Assembly (NCBI RefSeq): GCF_901709675.1
Contig: NC_051094.1
Span: 16,293,501-16,357,500 of the forward strand
Length of the DNA stretch: 64,000 bases
Reading direction: 5' to 3'
Source of the DNA: Syngnathus acus
Taxonomy: Eukaryota; Chordata; Actinopteri; Syngnathiformes; Syngnathidae
A model generated the notes under the pieces. It was not told the origin of the DNA. It saw only the letters and a list, made by a program, of their open reading frames with translations, and did not search any database. A program made the position numbers and the translations under genes. This document shows, in pieces, positions 23,793 through 35,108 of this stretch. How positions within the stretch are numbered: the stretch's first letter is position 1; the number at the start of each line of letters is the position of its first letter.

Positions 23793-26452
23793 TATGCATA
23801 TTCTCTACAGATTTATTCACTCTGGGACCCAGTTTAAAGTGGAATCATATTTGGACTCCGAAAACACTAGTTCTATTGTGACAAAACATTGAAACGGTTA
23901 AAAACAAAAAAAAACAAAAAGTGGTTATGTACATTTAAATTTGTTTCTGTGGACACAGCCTCAGTCTCATGGACAACAAGACCATAATGTAGAAAGCCAA
24001 AATACGGAGCAGTCAGACCAACACCCTAAGGCTGAGAAAGCCAACACCTGAAACTAACAGATCACAGCAGGAGAGGGCTTCTATTCTTAGCTGTTGTTAC
24101 CATGTCATAACTGATTATCGCTGCTTGATCTAATAGTCCAGGGGCTTTGACAGTATAACGGAATAATTGATTTGCTTTTATTTGAAAGCTGGTTTACTTT
24201 TGAACACTGTGAGATAACACAGACCACTCGAAAGTAATGTAAAATAGGTCCTTGAACAGCAATTTGTTCTGCTCCTATGCTTGTGTTGCAACATTTAGTT
24301 TAAACTATTGTCTTAAAATGTCAGCAGCCAACAACAATTGTTTACCAAGAGACATATTTAGAAATAAAAATGCACTTCCAACAGGAATTACCAACATACC
24401 ACTGGTGTCGGGACAAATCCTCCAATGTCACGATTGGGTAAATTTAATATTTTTTTTCACAAATCTATACTATTGGTTAATTAACACAATGTTAATTGTT
24501 GAACAAAGGTGCCGTTTTGGGATTATCTTCTCCTTGTTCTTTTTATCTTTATTACTCGCTATGCTACTAGTAACTACCAGAAGACTTCAAATTCTCAGTT
24601 AAACTATTTAATGGATGCCAGAAAGATCAAGACCGTAGAGCGTTTTCTGCCAGATTGTGGAAGAAGGTCCAACCCCCACCTCCAGGATTACTATTCTTAT
24701 ACTCTTGGCTGCCCACCCACAATGCCTAGCCCATGTGTGTGGCTCTACAGCCTTTACTAAAATCAACAAATAAGTGTGCCAAGGGTGTCATAGATAAGAA
24801 GATGCCAAGCCAACAGGAAACGTCACAGAGACAGAGCAGACTAGCTCAAGACACCTATCTAATTATTCAGAGGCCTAATCAAACAGGGGTCTCCTGAAAC
24901 ATGATGATTTTGGCGGTGCGACGATTTTGCCCGACACCAGCGATGCAATGTCAAATTGGTGTGGTTTATAACAAAACTGCGCACCAATATTATGGACTAC
25001 TAGGTGATCAATGTTGCTGTGATCACTAACCATCAATCGTAGCTCCAATAAAGTTACCCTGATCATGATGCACACATAGTTGCACAAGTAATCTAAAAAA
25101 ATTAGGGTGAGAATGTAGTTTCTCATCACTCAGCCCTCGACAAGCCCAGCACGAAGAGCGGCTTAGAGGCTAATAATCAAAACAGATTAGCCGCAAGCTC
25201 TGATAGATTCTACACAAGCCGACAGGATCAGAATGATGACCATGAATCATCCAATCATTGTCGCAAATGAGCAGTGTGGTCCCACTAATGATTATGATGG
25301 TATGATTATCAGTATCGGCCAAAATTCAAAGTGTATCTCTTTGACTTCCATTTGCCTCTTCAAGTCCATGTCACTGTGATTTCTCCATGTCAATGAAGTA
25401 AAAGTGTGGTGAGGGAGGATGGGTGGAAATACTTGGGCTTCAGAGCACCCATGTGACTGTGATCTCTGGCTTGCCTGCCCTGTTATTTGGGCCTTGAAAT
25501 GACAGACATGCCCCTCATTGGGATACGGGTGGAGAGCTAATGACATACTCTGTGGGCTAACGTAACTATTAGCCCATTGGAGTTGCAGAAACGGACTGGA
25601 ACACAATTCTGTTATTACGCCCTGACAAGGCCGACAAGAGGAGACCTCTAATCATGGAGGCAGGGCAATGAAATGAGAGTCACACTGGTGTGGAGAAAGA
25701 GAGGAAAGACAAAGCTGCCTTGCTCTCGTACCAACGCAGGGATTAATGCCAAGCTCCAATAGCAATAACACAACTTTTTTATTTTCATGACAGTCACTGT
25801 CAGGTGTCATAAATTCATCTTGTCTCTTCGACTAGGCAAGTGGCCACACTTCAAGCCTGATACCAACCAGACCCATCCAATCATTGTGTGCTGCCATCAG
25901 GAGTACAGTTTGACAACCCAGGTTATTGAGGAGGAAGGAGAAAACCATGACAATTCAAGCTTTGCATTCATTTAAAAAGATGTAAAGAAAGCAACCATTT
26001 TCCATAAGACTCTGAAAATAGTGCCAGACATCTGGATGAAGATGTGCATTTATTTTCACTTTTCCATGTTAGTCTTCTTGCATGTTTGGCCAAGCGTGGG
26101 AGTGAGCCAACAAACCCAGCAGTTGGAGCTGTTGTGCAATAAGTCTGCAACGTGGAATGTCTTTCAATGTAAAAACTGCACTAATCTTAGTGTGCATACC
26201 TATTCTTAAAACACATCTTACAGGCTTCAGCATGCCTCAAAGTCTTTTAACTTTACACACAGACACAACAATAGTAGGGAAGCCTTGCAAAATACTTTGA
26301 GAGCTGACATCTCATCTCTCTTGCTCATGTGCACTGATATACTAAATGTGTTAACAAAAATAAATTAACCAGTAGCAAAAAGTAATGGGAGTACAATAAA
26401 ATCAATACCATAAAACATCATTTTCAGATAGGTGTGTGCACCTGAATATAAA
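23793..26452. other. No gene recognised; homeodomain-site-rich block at 24.9-25.4 kb
   Basis: No convincing exon. Between about 24880 and 25330 the sequence has higher complexity and carries many TAAT/ATTA and TGAT cores (for example gctaataatcaaaacagatt, ctaatgattatgatgg). That would suit a developmental enhancer, but conservation cannot be judged from one sequence. Confidence 0.35.
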
Positions 26453-27640
26453 ATCCATCCATCCATCCACTCTTCTGCCGCTTATACGGGGTTGGGTCGC
26501 GGGGGCAGCAGCTTTAGGAGGGACGCCCAGACTTCCCTCTCCCCAGGCACTTCGTCCAGCTCATCCCGGGGGATCCCAAGGCGTTCCCAGGCCAGCCGAG
26601 AGACAGTCTCTTCAGCGCGTCCTGTGTCGTCCCCGGGGTCTCCTGCCTGTGGGACAAGCCCGGAACTCTTCCCCGGGGAGGCGTCCAGAAGGCATTCTGA
26701 TGAGATGCCCAAGCCACCTCATCTGGCTCCTCTCAACGTGGAGGAGCAGCGGTTTGACTCTGAGTCCCTCCCTGATGACCGAGCTTCTCACCCTATCTCT
26801 AAGGTAGAGCCTGGACACCCTGCGGAGGAAACTCATTTCGGCCGCTTGTATCCGGGATCTTGTTGTTTCGGTCACGACCTATAGCTTGTGACCATAGGCG
26901 AAGGTAGGAGCATAGATTGACCGGTAAATTGAGAGCTTTGCCTTTTGGCTCAGTTCTCTCTTCACCACGACGGACCGGTACAGAGTCCGCATTACAGCCG
27001 ACGCTGCACCGATCCGCCTGTCGATCTCACGCGGGTTCAGATCGGGGGGGCCGTTCCTCCCAATCACGCCCTTCCAGGTCTCACTGTCATTGCCCGCGTG
27101 AACATTGAAGTCACCCAGTAGAACGATGGAGTCCCCAGAGGGAGCGCTCTCCAGCACTTCTTCTAAAGACCCCAAAAAGAGTGGGTAGTCTGAACTGCTG
27201 TTCGGTGCACAGGCACAAACAACAGTCAGGACCCATCACCCCACCTGAAGGTGGAGGGAAGCTACCCCCTCGTTCACCGGGGTGAACACCAATGTGCCGG
27301 CGCCCAGCCGGGGGCAATAAGTATGCCCACACCTGCTCGACGCCTCACACCGTGGGAATCTCCAGAGTGGAAGAGAGTCCAGCCCCTCTCGAGAGGGCTT
27401 GTACCAGAACCCAAACTGTGTGTGGAGGCAAGTCCGACTATGTCTAGTCGGAACTTTTCTGCCTCACACACCAGCTCGGGCTCCTTTCCAGCCAGAGAGG
27501 TGACATTCCATGTCCCAAGAGACAGCTTCTGCAGCCGGGGATCGGACCACCAAGGTCCCAGCCTTTGGCTGCCGCCCAGCTCACTTTGCACCTGACCCCT
27601 TTGGCCCCTCCTACAGGTGGAGGGGCCTACATGGCCTTGT
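26453..27640 (-). pseudogene. RTE-like LINE copy lacking most of its reverse transcriptase
   Basis: Read on minus, the 5' part encodes the start of an apurinic-type endonuclease (LSLGTWNVTSLAGKEPEL, RLDIVGL, RRRAGVGILIAP). After frame breaks comes the endonuclease motif [14 protein letters not shown] and then [10 protein letters not shown]. Directly after this, near 27030, the reading jumps to [20 protein letters not shown], which in this family lies downstream of the polymerase core. It then runs to the C-terminal region (RWLGHLIRMP, GRRPRGRHRTR, LLKLLPPRPN). The central RT domain is therefore deleted. The 3' end abuts a short CATC/GATG tail at 26453-26470. Several frameshifts make it non-functional. 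RTE-like assignment is from motif recognition. Confidence 0.85.
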
Positions 27641-28732
27641 CAGACCACAACACACTTTTCCACTTTGCTTCAGTCCATCTCTGATGAATTCTGTGAATTT
27701 TCTGGGTGTTGTTGATATATGGCAGGATGGATGATGTGATGGACCGCAGATGATGAAATCCCAAAATTCCATTTACAGTATTGTTTTGTTTATATTTTTA
27801 AATTGACCCTTGAAGCATGTTGCATAGTAGCCTAAAAGCAACCGTTGTGACGCCTTGCTTGACTAGGTTGGCTCCTCGCTAATGACTATATTCGAGGGAA
27901 GATGGTGGAGGAGGGCCGCCAGTGTAATTGTGTCGCAACTTTAACAGTTCAGTTTTAACAGTTTAACAGCTTAACAGTTCTTAAGCAAAAGATGTCTGTG
28001 GTGCAAAAGAAAGAGTGAAGCCTGTGGATGGAAGCCCTATTATGTGAATTGTGCAAAGTAAGCAAGCTGATCAAAGTGTCCCATACTTACAAGACAGAAG
28101 TGGACAACTATTTGTTCAAAAGGGCCATGCAACCCAAATGTGTTAAATTTTATGTCTTTTTTTAAAAACAAAACAAAACAAAAAACAGTAAATTGCATTG
28201 TTTTAATAAGCCACCATTGTGTAGTCCTGGTATACTGTATTTTGTAGTAGTTACAAAAACAAATGAAGGAAAAACTAAAAAAAAAAAAAAAAAAAAAAAA
28301 CAGTTTATACAGCCACATTATATTACATATTGAGGCAATCTATTTATAATAAACCTTGCTCAGATGTAGCCTTTTTGTGGCGGAAGTTGGCGCTGAAACT
28401 GTCGGAAAAAAGTTTTAAGGTAAGACCTACATAATTTGTCTGAACAAAAGAAAACAAAAAGGCTATTAGTACTGGAGACATAATGAACAATCCATTTACT
28501 TGCTCAGATGTGCCGTAATTCTTGAAGTTCACCCATCAGGTCTGTGGGTCGGGAGAAACGGAGCACCAAACAACGTCTGGTGGTCATTTTAGAACCACAC
28601 AAAATATGTTACATGCGCGCCCCGGATAAAATATATATATCTTTAATATAATCACATCCACTCAATCATTCATTTTGTAAAATGCCCTCATTCAGATGGC
28701 GAGTTACGAGTGAGGCCTCTGGGTGAGAGATG
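27641..28732. other. No gene recognised; poly(A) run
   Basis: Unassigned, with an A run at about 28277-28300 and a CA(A)AAC-rich block before it. A GATGGTGGAGGAGGG motif lies at 27900, with no gene attached that I can recognise. Confidence 0.45.
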
Positions 28733-28740
28733 GGTAGTAT

Positions 28741-29614
28741 TAGAGATGCACCGATCCGATATCTGGATCGGATATCGGCCCCGATATCAACAAAATTGAT
28801 GGATCGGGTATCGGAAAATGCAGCCGATCTGTGAGCCGATCCTTTCCTTAATCTATTGGGACGCGGGCTACGTCATACGTCAGCAGCACGTGTGCCGCGG
28901 GACGCGGGCTACGTCATACGTCAGCAGCACGTGTGCCGCATGCCACGAGAGTTTTCTAAACAAACGCAAACATGGAGCGAACGAAAGAGTCAGCTGTGTG
29001 GAGGTACTTTAAACTGAACACGCCAACTAGCTCGACGGCAGTTTGTAATGTCTGCAAAGCTAATGTTGCCAGGGGTGGTGGTAGTACTGCCAGTTATAGT
29101 ACTAGTACTAAGCGGAGCTTGTTTTCAGGGAGCACTTCTCATTGCTGCTTAAATGAGCATTTCAACAGGTCATGAGTGATGTGGAACGGCACCTAATGTT
29201 TACATGTTTACTATTTATTTTAATATTTGGTTACTGTGTGCTTGATCACCCTTTTCTATATTTGCCCAGTGCAGTTTCAGCTGCAACATTTGTATTTTTT
29301 TTTTAAGAAGTTTGTATCCTAATTTACTTGAATTTAAATGCTAATACACTTTATTGCTGCTGTTGCACAATTTTTGTTGCAAATAAATAGTTCATTGCAT
29401 TAATCTGCTTTATCTTGTTACATTTTGTCTTAGGAATGAACTGTGTAGTCATGCCTGATGCCATTGCCTTTAGTCTTTTCTGTTCCACATGTAGAGGTAT
29501 GTAGCTTGTTAAGTCAACCATAATATCGGATCGGTATCGGGTATCGACCGATACGCAAACTCACGGCATCGGTATCGGTATCGAAACTGAAAAAGTCGGA
29601 TCGGTGCATCTCTA
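28741..29614 (+). mobile_element. Non-autonomous hAT element keeping a BED-type zinc-finger start
   Basis: The left end TAGAGATGCACCGATCCGA is the exact inverse of the right end. An 8-bp target duplication, GGTAGTAT, lies at 28733-28740 and 29615-29622. The subterminal DNA is rich in GGTATCGG/GATATCGG. Inside, an ATG at 28972 opens a frame starting MERTKESAVWRYFKLN, with VCNVCKANVARGG further on. This matches the start of a BED finger (W.YF, then C..C), but the frame then runs into unrelated sequence and stops after 67 codons, before the His pair. The rest of the transposase is deleted. At 874 bp it needs a transposase in trans. Confidence 0.95.
28858..28939. repeat. Perfect 41-bp tandem duplication in the hAT element
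   Basis: Two identical 41-bp units start with gggacgcgggctacgtcata and each holds CACGTG and ACGTCA. They lie just upstream of the BED-finger start codon, where the promoter of an intact element would be. Confidence 0.95.
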
Positions 29615-29622
29615 GGTAGTAT

Positions 29623-30760
29623 ACCCTGGAATGAACCTGAATCAACCACAGGATACATGGAGTCAGGAGAACACGCAAACCCCATACGGTCTAACGGAGT
29701 AAAACCCATATCGCCTGACTGTTAGACAGCTGAGTGCATCCATACCAAATTTCAAATTTGGCTCCCACTGACACACCACACCGCAAAAAAAAAACATTTT
29801 ATCTAACAATTATCTTGTTAAATTGAGCAAATGTAGTCTTTTAACAGTATATTTGTTTAATTCTTTCAGGTCCACATACAATTTTAAAAACAAAATTAAA
29901 ACATTTTCTCAGAAGAATCCAATGGATCTACAGCATTTTGTAATACAACAACTGAGTCATAGAGCAAATGCTGTCCAAGATGTGCTTAGCAATACTGAAT
30001 GACTTACCAGTCTTATCTAAAAGGTTACCAAACCACTGTCCTCCTCATCAGAATCTTAACAAAATGCTCTTGACATCCTCACACTGAGCGCCAAGAGCAA
30101 GGCAACCTTATGAAGCAGATCACCCGAATATACAGCTAAACAAAATAGGACACAGCTGTTTGGTTCTTTAGGCTACAAATTAGACTCAATATGTCACCCA
30201 GTATCAAATCATCAAGGATGACTGAAGAAATATCCACCACTGAACTAATCTGATGCTCTCCCCTTCCACTTCCTTACCGTCTCTGTTCTACGAGCAATGC
30301 AAGTAGCAACGTACTGTAGTACTGTAATATTAATTTACACTAGATGAGAAAAGAGTAACAGAAGCTGCATTGTGTGTGGTAGATAAATAATGGAGATATT
30401 TAAATAATGAATGGGCCCTTTTCAGCAAGACAGGAGGCACTTGAAAGTGGCAGACGCTCAAGAAGGTAGTGCTGCACTTTGTAGAAGCCATAGAATCTCT
30501 AAGCTATCTAGGGCATATGAATTATACCTTACTGGAGCCATTATCTCTTATCAAAGCATCACATTAATTAATCTGAGGACACCAGTGAATGTCCACACAG
30601 CCGACTGCAGAAGGACACAGGAATGCTTACATTTGAAACATGAGATGTTTGCTGTAGATAAAATCATGGAGATCACATTGATCGGTAAGATAACAATGTC
30701 ATTGCCAACACCTATAGCATATAGAACATCCCATAGAAAACTATCTATCATCTATCGATC
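29623..30760. other. No gene recognised
   Basis: AT-rich. A 167-codon plus frame (30411-30914) ends in an IHPS run produced by the CATC tract and overlaps the SINE, so it is not credible as a gene. Confidence 0.5.
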
Positions 30761-31145
30761 TATCCATCCATCCATCCATCCATCCATCCATCCATCCATC
30801 CATCCATCCATCCATCCATCCATCCGTTTTTTGTACCGCTTGTTCCCACAGGGGTCACGGGCGTGCTGGAGCCTATCCCAGCAGTCATTAGGCAGTAGGC
30901 GGGAGACACCCTGAACCGGTTGCCAGCCAATCACAGGGCACACAGAGACAAACAACCATCCGCACTCACACCTACGGGCAATTTGGAGTGCTCAATTAGC
31001 CTACCATTCATGTGGAGGAAACCGGAGTGTCCGGAGAAAACCCACGCAGGCACAGGGAGAACATGAAAACTCCACACAGGGAGGGCCGGAGGTGGAATCG
31101 AACCCACACCCTCTGAACTGTGAGGCAGACGTGCTAACCAGTGCT
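30761..31145 (-). repeat. V-SINE-like element, near full length, with (CATC)n tail
   Basis: On minus, it starts from a tRNA-like head (gttagcacgtctgcctcac, then ggttcgattcc, resembling A and B boxes). The central conserved gtggag...catgttctcc...ctccgg block follows, then tgccctgtgattggctggca and ctgggataggctccagcac. It ends in a GATG repeat tail of about 65 bp (30761-30826). The TEs at 34325-34675, 45737-45990, 46101-46212 and 8636-8772 are the same family. The tail and 3' end probably let it use a LINE machinery in trans (inference). Confidence 0.88.
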
Positions 31146-31903
31146 AATCAGTTTATTTGAGACACTGGTAGTGCCAGTACAATGTTGCTGCCCTTTATGC
31201 AGACTCCGCAGGTTTCATTTCCAGCCACTCCCTCCACAACCTTGCACTGGTGTTCTTTACTGCCAACTACGAGCAGGAATAAGTTGGAGGACTATGTCAC
31301 GGAGGGTATAAAAAAAAAAAACCTGCCAAACAAATCATGAGAGTCGATGTGGCGATCTCTGACGAGAGGATCTGAAGGTCCACTACATCAAATTTTGAAA
31401 AAATATATACCCCGACTAATCCAGGCCAGAAGCGCAGGTTTCCCTGTCGACAAGCCACCTTCTTTAGTTCCACTGGGAGTACATCACAGTGTTTCCAAGC
31501 CAGCTGTGAGAATCATATTTCACACTGGGTTTCAGTAAAATTGGTGGAGAAATAACAGCTGAACCCATTCACATTTCAAACAACTCACTGAGGCGATACT
31601 CCAATCAATTAATGGATAAGTAACAATGTTATGTGATGGTGCATTTTAGACAAAATCCACACAATTCCGAGCCCCCATGAGCCTTTGCACGAATTATGAG
31701 CATGGCTTTTGGTAGGAAACAAAACCTGTGTTTTTTTAAGTCGTAAATGTAATGTAAATGTAAATGTATTTCTATATGACCGCTGCCGATTTATACAGGG
31801 TCCGGCAAAATGATCTGACACATTTGTAGGTTTAATAAAATGCAAATAAATTAAATAAACAAAAAAGTTTTTATTGTCGAAAAGTACATACACGTATAAT
31901 GCC
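31146..31903. other. No gene recognised
   Basis: Unassigned, with a 12-base A run at about 31310 and a TGTAAA-rich patch near 31745-31770. Confidence 0.45.
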
Positions 31904-31985
31904 ATTTTGTTTTGTTTTGTTTTGTTTTGTTTTGTTTTGTTTTGTTTTGTTTGTTTTGTTTTGTTTTGTTTTGTTTTGTTTTGTT
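31904..31985. repeat. (TTTTG)n microsatellite
   Basis: About 16 tandem TTTTG units with one shortened unit, grading into ATTTTC repeats to about 32020. The NKTKQ peptide run across it is artefactual. Confidence 0.97.
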
Positions 31986-32369
31986 TCGTTTCATTTCATT
32001 TTCATTTTCATTTCGTTTTCGAATAATGTTATTTAGTTTCGTTTCAGTTGCTAACATGAATTGGACCGCATCGCGCTTTCATTGTAGAAACGTTTATCAA
32101 GAACGGATCTGTAATTGCAACAAACGAGCGTTCCATTTGCGCTTCAGACTTGGTAGACATGATCCCGTACCTGCTCGAAACACGATCTTGTTATGGGTTA
32201 CTAACTTCAGAGCCAGTGGATCAGCACTGAAATGAAAATCAACCGGCCGACCTCGCACCGCCAGAACTCCAGAAAATGTGGCAGCGGTAAGACCAAAATA
32301 ACATTCTTCAAAAACAAAACGAAAACATGTATGCCACAAATGGGTCACAGAAAGTTATATATTCTAAGG

Positions 32370-32747
32370 CAGTGGTTCTTAACCTGGGTTCGATCGAACC
32401 CTAGGGGTTCGGTGAGTCGGTCTCAGGGGTTCGGCAGAGCCTCCACTGTGGAGGTCCGAACACACCTGATTCATCGTGTAAATTTGTGATGACGCTTATC
32501 TGAACTGGTCTTGCAAAAGCAACAGCAGAAGTCACAGTGTGTAATTTGTTGTGAGTTCATGCATTGTGTTGGTGTTGTTCTTTAAACAAGGTGATGTTCA
32601 TGCACAGCTCATTTTGTGCACCAGCAAAAAAACATTGATGTCTTGAATTTGAAAAAATGACTTTTATCTTTCACTAAAGAGGGGTTCGGTGAATGCGCAT
32701 TTGAAACTGGTGGGGTTCGGTACATCCAACAAGGTTAAGAACCACTG
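32370..32747 (+). mobile_element. hAT-type MITE, copy 2
   Basis: Same ends and interior as the copy at 17295. An exact 8-bp target duplication, TTCTAAGG, lies at 32362-32369 and 32748-32755. At 378 bp it is slightly shorter than copy 1, and the terminal repeat is better preserved (caaggttaagaaccactg). Confidence 0.97.
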
Positions 32748-32755
32748 TTCTAAGG

Positions 32756-34324
32756 AAAGTGATCAGTTTGTAAAATGAATGTGCACTTACTGTTAATGTA
32801 CATTTAGTGTACAGTTTTTAGATTGGTGGGTGGACATAATAAAATACTTGGCTAGGGATAGACTGACAAAAATAAATATAGCTCAAATGGTTACAGTCTT
32901 AATAGGATATAGATCCCCACAGCAGTGGATTTTTTAATAAGATTAGTAGTAATCTTAAATGCAGGGCAACAGTAGCACCATAAACTCAAAATTAAAGAAA
33001 GTAATTCACCCAATAACGGTGCAAACCAGCAGATTATGGTGGAAACAGATTAAGGCTAGCTGTCACTATCACGAGTAAGAATTGGCACAAGAAACTGAGT
33101 GGTTGTTTTTCAAGTGAATAGTTGTACGTTTGCTCTGTTACCTCGCAGCCCTGTCAAAGCATATGTTGAACAAACTCTTGGAGGTTATTTCCTTCCACAG
33201 ATATTCATCGCCATTCATGTGTGAATGTCATAAGATTAAAAACAACTTACTTCACTCTCATTATCACGGTAAGCTTCAAGTTCAAGGCTTTTGGTGTACC
33301 CTACAGAAATGAAGCGAGTTTTACAGTTTCATCGGTAAACCCATTTGCGTTGCAACAACTGATCTATTTGACCTACTATTTCATATAAATAAAATACATC
33401 TGGCTATGTATAGTCTAGTTGTCATTTTGGGTAAAGCTCATAGAAAAAATAACCTTGCAAGCTTACATTATGAGATCAAACTAAAACGATTGCTGAGGGG
33501 AATTTCTGATCTTTAATATCTGGGAAGTTCGTTTCTACAATTATATAAAAAAAAAGATACCTATGCTTAAGGATAACACTTGGGTGTTTAAATTTCAATT
33601 GCTTTAAAAGGAACGGTAGATACAATACATTTAACGTTTCGCAAAAGTTGTGTTGACATTTCTGGCCGAGAAAAAGCTTTGAGTCTATGAATAACACCAC
33701 ATTCGTGCAGGCTATTTTGTTTGACTCAAAAGATGAAAAAGGACAAAATAGAACAACTGCAGAAACAAGCATGTTGGCATGTTGAGACACCTCCAGAAAC
33801 TCCACACTGCTTGTATGTGGTCTAACGCTGTAACCGGATCTGAGGCACAAGCTAGGGCTGTCACTCCTCAGTGAGATCCCCCTCAATATCCTCACAGCCC
33901 GAGGCTCTCCTGTCCTTGAGGAACTCTAAAATGGGAGACTGGGAGCAATGAGGTTACAGAGTATGTTCCTATTCACCCTTATGGGAGAAACACGAGTGAT
34001 GTCTGGATGCCGGACTCTTAAGTAGCCAACAAGCCAAGTGAAGGTCAAGTTGCTAAAGAAGATAGCGTGACAGCTGAATGATCAAAAACCAGAGACACAA
34101 CCAAGTTGCCCTCACTATTTGTTTTCAACCAATTTTGTATTAGCGAGATTATTTTTTGAACAGAGAGAGTATGGTCCTACTCTACTAAGTTAAAAACCAG
34201 AGTAGATATCAGTCGGGGTCATGGAAGTAAAATCCGACTAGTCAAATGCAGACAAAACAAACATATCAATATGACCGTGCGTCCCAGACAACAACTTTGA
34301 ACAGTGCCGAAAGAGAAGGGATTT
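32756..34324. other. No gene recognised
   Basis: The longest frame, 139 codons on minus (33476-33895), contains no domain I recognise, no flanking gene structure, and a composition like noncoding DNA. Confidence 0.45.
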
Positions 34325-34675
34325 GGTGGCATTTTAAGGTTCACACTTTGGAGGGTGCAGGTTCAATTCCACCTCCGACCCACCCTGTGTGGAGTTTGCA
34401 TGTTCTCCCCGTGCCCGCGTGGGTTTTCTCCGGGCAGTCCGGTTTCCTCCCACATCCCAAAAACATGCTTGGTAGGCCAAATGAGCACTCCAAATTACCC
34501 CTAGGTGTGAGTGCCAGTGCGGATGGTTGTTCATCCCTGTGTGCCCTGCGATTGGCTGGCAACCGGTTCAGGGTGTGCCCCGCCTACTGCCTGATGACTT
34601 CTGGGATAGGCTCCAGCACGCCCGCGACCCCCATGGGGACAAAGCGGTACAGAAAATGGATGGATGGATTTAAGG
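34325..34675 (+). repeat. V-SINE-like element with (ATGG)n tail
   Basis: Plus orientation: a diverged tRNA-like head containing caggttcaattcc (B-box-like), the central gtgtggagtttgcatgttct block, then tgccctgcgattggctggca, ctgggataggctccagcacg and gtacagaaaatggatggatg. The tail is short (about 3 GGAT units). It lies about 200 bp from the 3' end of the LINE at 34868. Confidence 0.9.
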
Positions 34676-35108
34676 GCAACCGTTGAAAATTAGGCCAGGT
34701 TGAGGGCACCGATGAGGCCTGGAGAGGAAATATTTCATATTACAATTAGGCTCACTACATACCAAGCAATGTGACTGAGCAGTGCCACTGAACAGAGCAG
34801 TGTGTGGGTTTTTGCAACTACAAAACTGGCCCACTATCGGGAAATAGCTTTGTTGATACAAAATTTAGACTAGAGACTTAGACTTAGACAGAACTTTATT
34901 GTCATTTTGTCAACACTAGGTGTGTACAAAACGAAATTTCGTTGCATACGGCTTTCAGCAATGTAGAGGTATTTCGGCTGGTTAAAAAAAGTGACATTCT
35001 ATATAAAAATATGAAATAAGATAATTATAAAGTACAAAGTGCAGCAGAGATAAAGTATGTGAACAGTGCAGGAGACAAAAGCAGTATTTACAAGTGTGCA
35101 GAGGAATG

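Noticed and set aside
30761-30826. CRISPR-like array
   Set aside because: A tetranucleotide microsatellite forming a SINE tail; no spacers, and vertebrate DNA.
30411-30914. Plus-strand 167-codon frame
   Set aside because: Ends in an IHPS run from the CATC tail and overlaps a SINE; no coding features elsewhere.
33476-33895. Minus-strand 139-codon frame
   Set aside because: No recognisable domain, no gene structure around it, composition like noncoding DNA.
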